Assembly (NCBI GenBank): GCA_023459675.1
Contig: JAEWTC010000096.1
Coordinates: 1 to 15,295 of the forward strand
DNA length: 15,295 nucleotides
Origin: Bacillota bacterium
Lineage (GTDB): Bacteria > Bacillota > Clostridia > Christensenellales > Aristaeellaceae
Direction of reading: 5' to 3'
Made by a program: the position numbers and the translations under genes. Under the pieces are notes generated by a model. It was not told the DNA's origin, made no database searches, and saw only the letters and a program-made list of their open reading frames with translations. Below are positions 14,906 through 15,295 of the stretch, piece by piece (position 1 is the first letter of the stretch; each line of letters starts with the position of its first letter).

Positions 14906-14931
14906 ACGGCGGGAGGGTCCCCCTCCCGCCG
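14906..14931 (+). terminator. Strong hairpin after the solute-binding protein gene, copy 1
   Basis: A perfect 11-bp stem joins 14907-14917 to 14921-14931 with the loop TCC. No T run follows: CAGCCTGTTG comes next, where the palindromic element begins. It likely protects the 3' end of the binding-protein mRNA and attenuates read-through into the permease gene, as is common in such operons. Confidence 0.8.
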
Positions 14932-14934
14932 CAG

Positions 14935-15054
14935 CCTGTTGAAAAAGCCACATCTGCGTTGTCACCTGCGCGTTGGCGCGGGCATCACGTACGTCCGTGT
15001 ACGCTCAAACCCGCGCCTCGCTTGCTTCCTAGCATATGCAGCTTTTTGAACAGG
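14935..15054. mobile_element. 120-bp palindromic repeat, MITE-like or REP-like, non-coding
   Basis: The ends are imperfect terminal inverted repeats of 23 bases (14935-14957 and 15032-15054) matching at 19 of 23 positions, with cores CCTGTTGAAAAAGC and GCTTTTTGAACAGG. Inside, GGCGCGGG (14975-14982) pairs perfectly with CCCGCGCC (15010-15017), enclosing CGTAC (14988-14992) with GTACG (14999-15003). The whole unit can fold into one long hairpin. It has no reading frame of note and no obvious flanking direct repeat of a few bases. The mobile class is inference from shape. Confidence 0.65.
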
Positions 15055-15058
15055 TTGC

Positions 15059-15093
15059 CAGAGTGTCTTCAAAACAAGTTTTTTGACACTCTG
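15059..15093 (+). other. Perfect 9-bp inverted repeat between element and second terminator
   Basis: CAGAGTGTC (15059-15067) pairs with GACACTCTG (15085-15093) around a 17-base loop rich in A and then T (TTCAAAACAAGTTTTTT). It directly abuts the second hairpin copy. It could be a separate terminator-like structure or part of the inserted DNA. Confidence 0.7.
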
Positions 15094-15126
15094 ACGGCGG
15101 GAGGGTCCCCCTCCCGCCGTTTCGTT
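15094..15126 (+). terminator. Strong hairpin, copy 2, with short T tract
   Basis: Bases 15094-15119 are identical to 14906-14931 (26 of 26). The 11-bp stem is 15095-15105 with 15109-15119, loop TCC, here followed by TTTCGTT. This copy therefore looks more like a working, possibly leaky, intrinsic terminator between the binding-protein and permease genes. Confidence 0.8.
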
Positions 15127-15133
15127 ACCGGCA

Positions 15134-15155
15134 CGCCGCCGCACGTACGGCGGCG
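15134..15155 (+). other. GC-rich hairpin before the permease gene
   Basis: CGCCGCCG (15134-15141) pairs perfectly with CGGCGGCG (15148-15155) around the loop CACGTA. It ends 18 bases before the permease ribosome site. No T run follows. It could be a 5' mRNA structure or a processing site. Confidence 0.6.
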
Positions 15156-15185
15156 GATGATTGATCCTGAAACGAGGTGCGCAGG

Positions 15186-15295
15186 TTGCTGAACCATCAA
15201 ACGAAAACCGCCGTACAAATGAAAAGCGGCATTCCCTACCGCGCCATACCCTTTCGCAAGCGGCTGTGGATGCAGCGCCAGCTCATGCTGATGAG
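15186..15295 (+). CDS. Probable ABC sugar transporter permease, LplB-like, N-terminal fragment
   Basis: A reading frame opens at TTG 15186 and runs off the window after 36 codons and 2 bases. It has GAGG 8 bases upstream (15174-15177). The translation starts LLNHQTKTAVQMKSGIPYRA and ends KRLWMQRQLMLM, a basic cytoplasmic N terminus leading into what should be the first membrane helix, as in LplB/CUT1 permeases. Position after a binding-protein gene supports this. GTG 15177 and ATG 15219 are in-frame alternatives; the TTG has the best ribosome site. The call rests on a short fragment plus context. Confidence 0.6.
   Translation, partial: MLNHQTKTAVQMKSGIPYRAIPFRKRLWMQRQLMLM

Noticed and set aside
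14888..15185. CRISPR array
   Set aside because: Only two direct copies of the 26-bp repeat exist and they are GC-rich terminator hairpins with unrelated structured DNA between; there are no regular spacers and no cas genes.
14761..15192. 143-codon plus-strand frame across the binding-protein end and hairpins
   Set aside because: It starts inside the binding-protein gene in another frame and crosses both terminators and the palindrome; no ribosome site.

Overview
The window looks like a chromosomal piece from a moderately GC-rich Firmicute, most likely an anaerobic clostridium. The main evidence is the glycogen operon order glgB-glgC-glgD-glgA with a true GlgD paralogue, a hallmark of Clostridia, together with strong purine-rich Shine-Dalgarno sequences and a BirA-type operator at bioY. 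I cannot name the genus.

Layout: (1) Bases 1-730 are the distal end of an rRNA operon: the 3' tip of 23S rRNA, a spacer without tRNA, 5S rRNA and a GNRA-loop terminator. About 200 bp further on lies a second, diverged copy of the 5S tail plus terminator. (2) Bases 860-3399 hold four minus-strand genes: a lipid/diacylglycerol kinase-family protein with a clear promoter, an unrecognised 141-residue helical protein, and two GNAT acetyltransferases. (3) Bases 3532-9498 are a plus-strand glycogen synthesis operon behind a near-consensus promoter: branching enzyme, ADP-glucose pyrophosphorylase, its non-catalytic partner GlgD, and glycogen synthase. (4) bioY, the biotin ECF-transporter S component, runs convergently to glgA with no base between the stop codons. 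Its upstream region carries an inverted repeat that fits a BirA operator and is shared with the divergent gene downstream. (5) Bases 10153-15295 are a glucuronoxylan-oligosaccharide locus: GH67 alpha-glucuronidase, GH8 reducing-end xylose-releasing exo-oligoxylanase, a secreted CUT1/LplA-like solute-binding protein, and the first 36 codons of what looks like its permease, cut by the window edge.

How the genes work together: the glg cluster turns glucose-1-phosphate into branched glycogen. The xylan locus fits import of aldouronic acids and xylo-oligosaccharides by the ABC transporter, removal of the (methyl)glucuronic acid by GH67, and trimming from the reducing end by GH8. Neither enzyme has a signal peptide, so the work is inferred to be intracellular. 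No secreted endoxylanase lies in the window.

The least ordinary DNA is in two intergenic stretches. Between the binding protein and the permease (14888-15185) two identical 26-bp terminator hairpins flank a 120-bp nested palindrome with imperfect terminal inverted repeats, which looks like a non-coding repeat or MITE-like element. After 5S, the duplicated terminator shows a compensatory base-pair change and has become a perfect 17-bp bidirectional hairpin. I see no complete undescribed protein system. The best candidates for something new are these structured intergenic elements, the shared BirA-like operator and the 141-residue protein.
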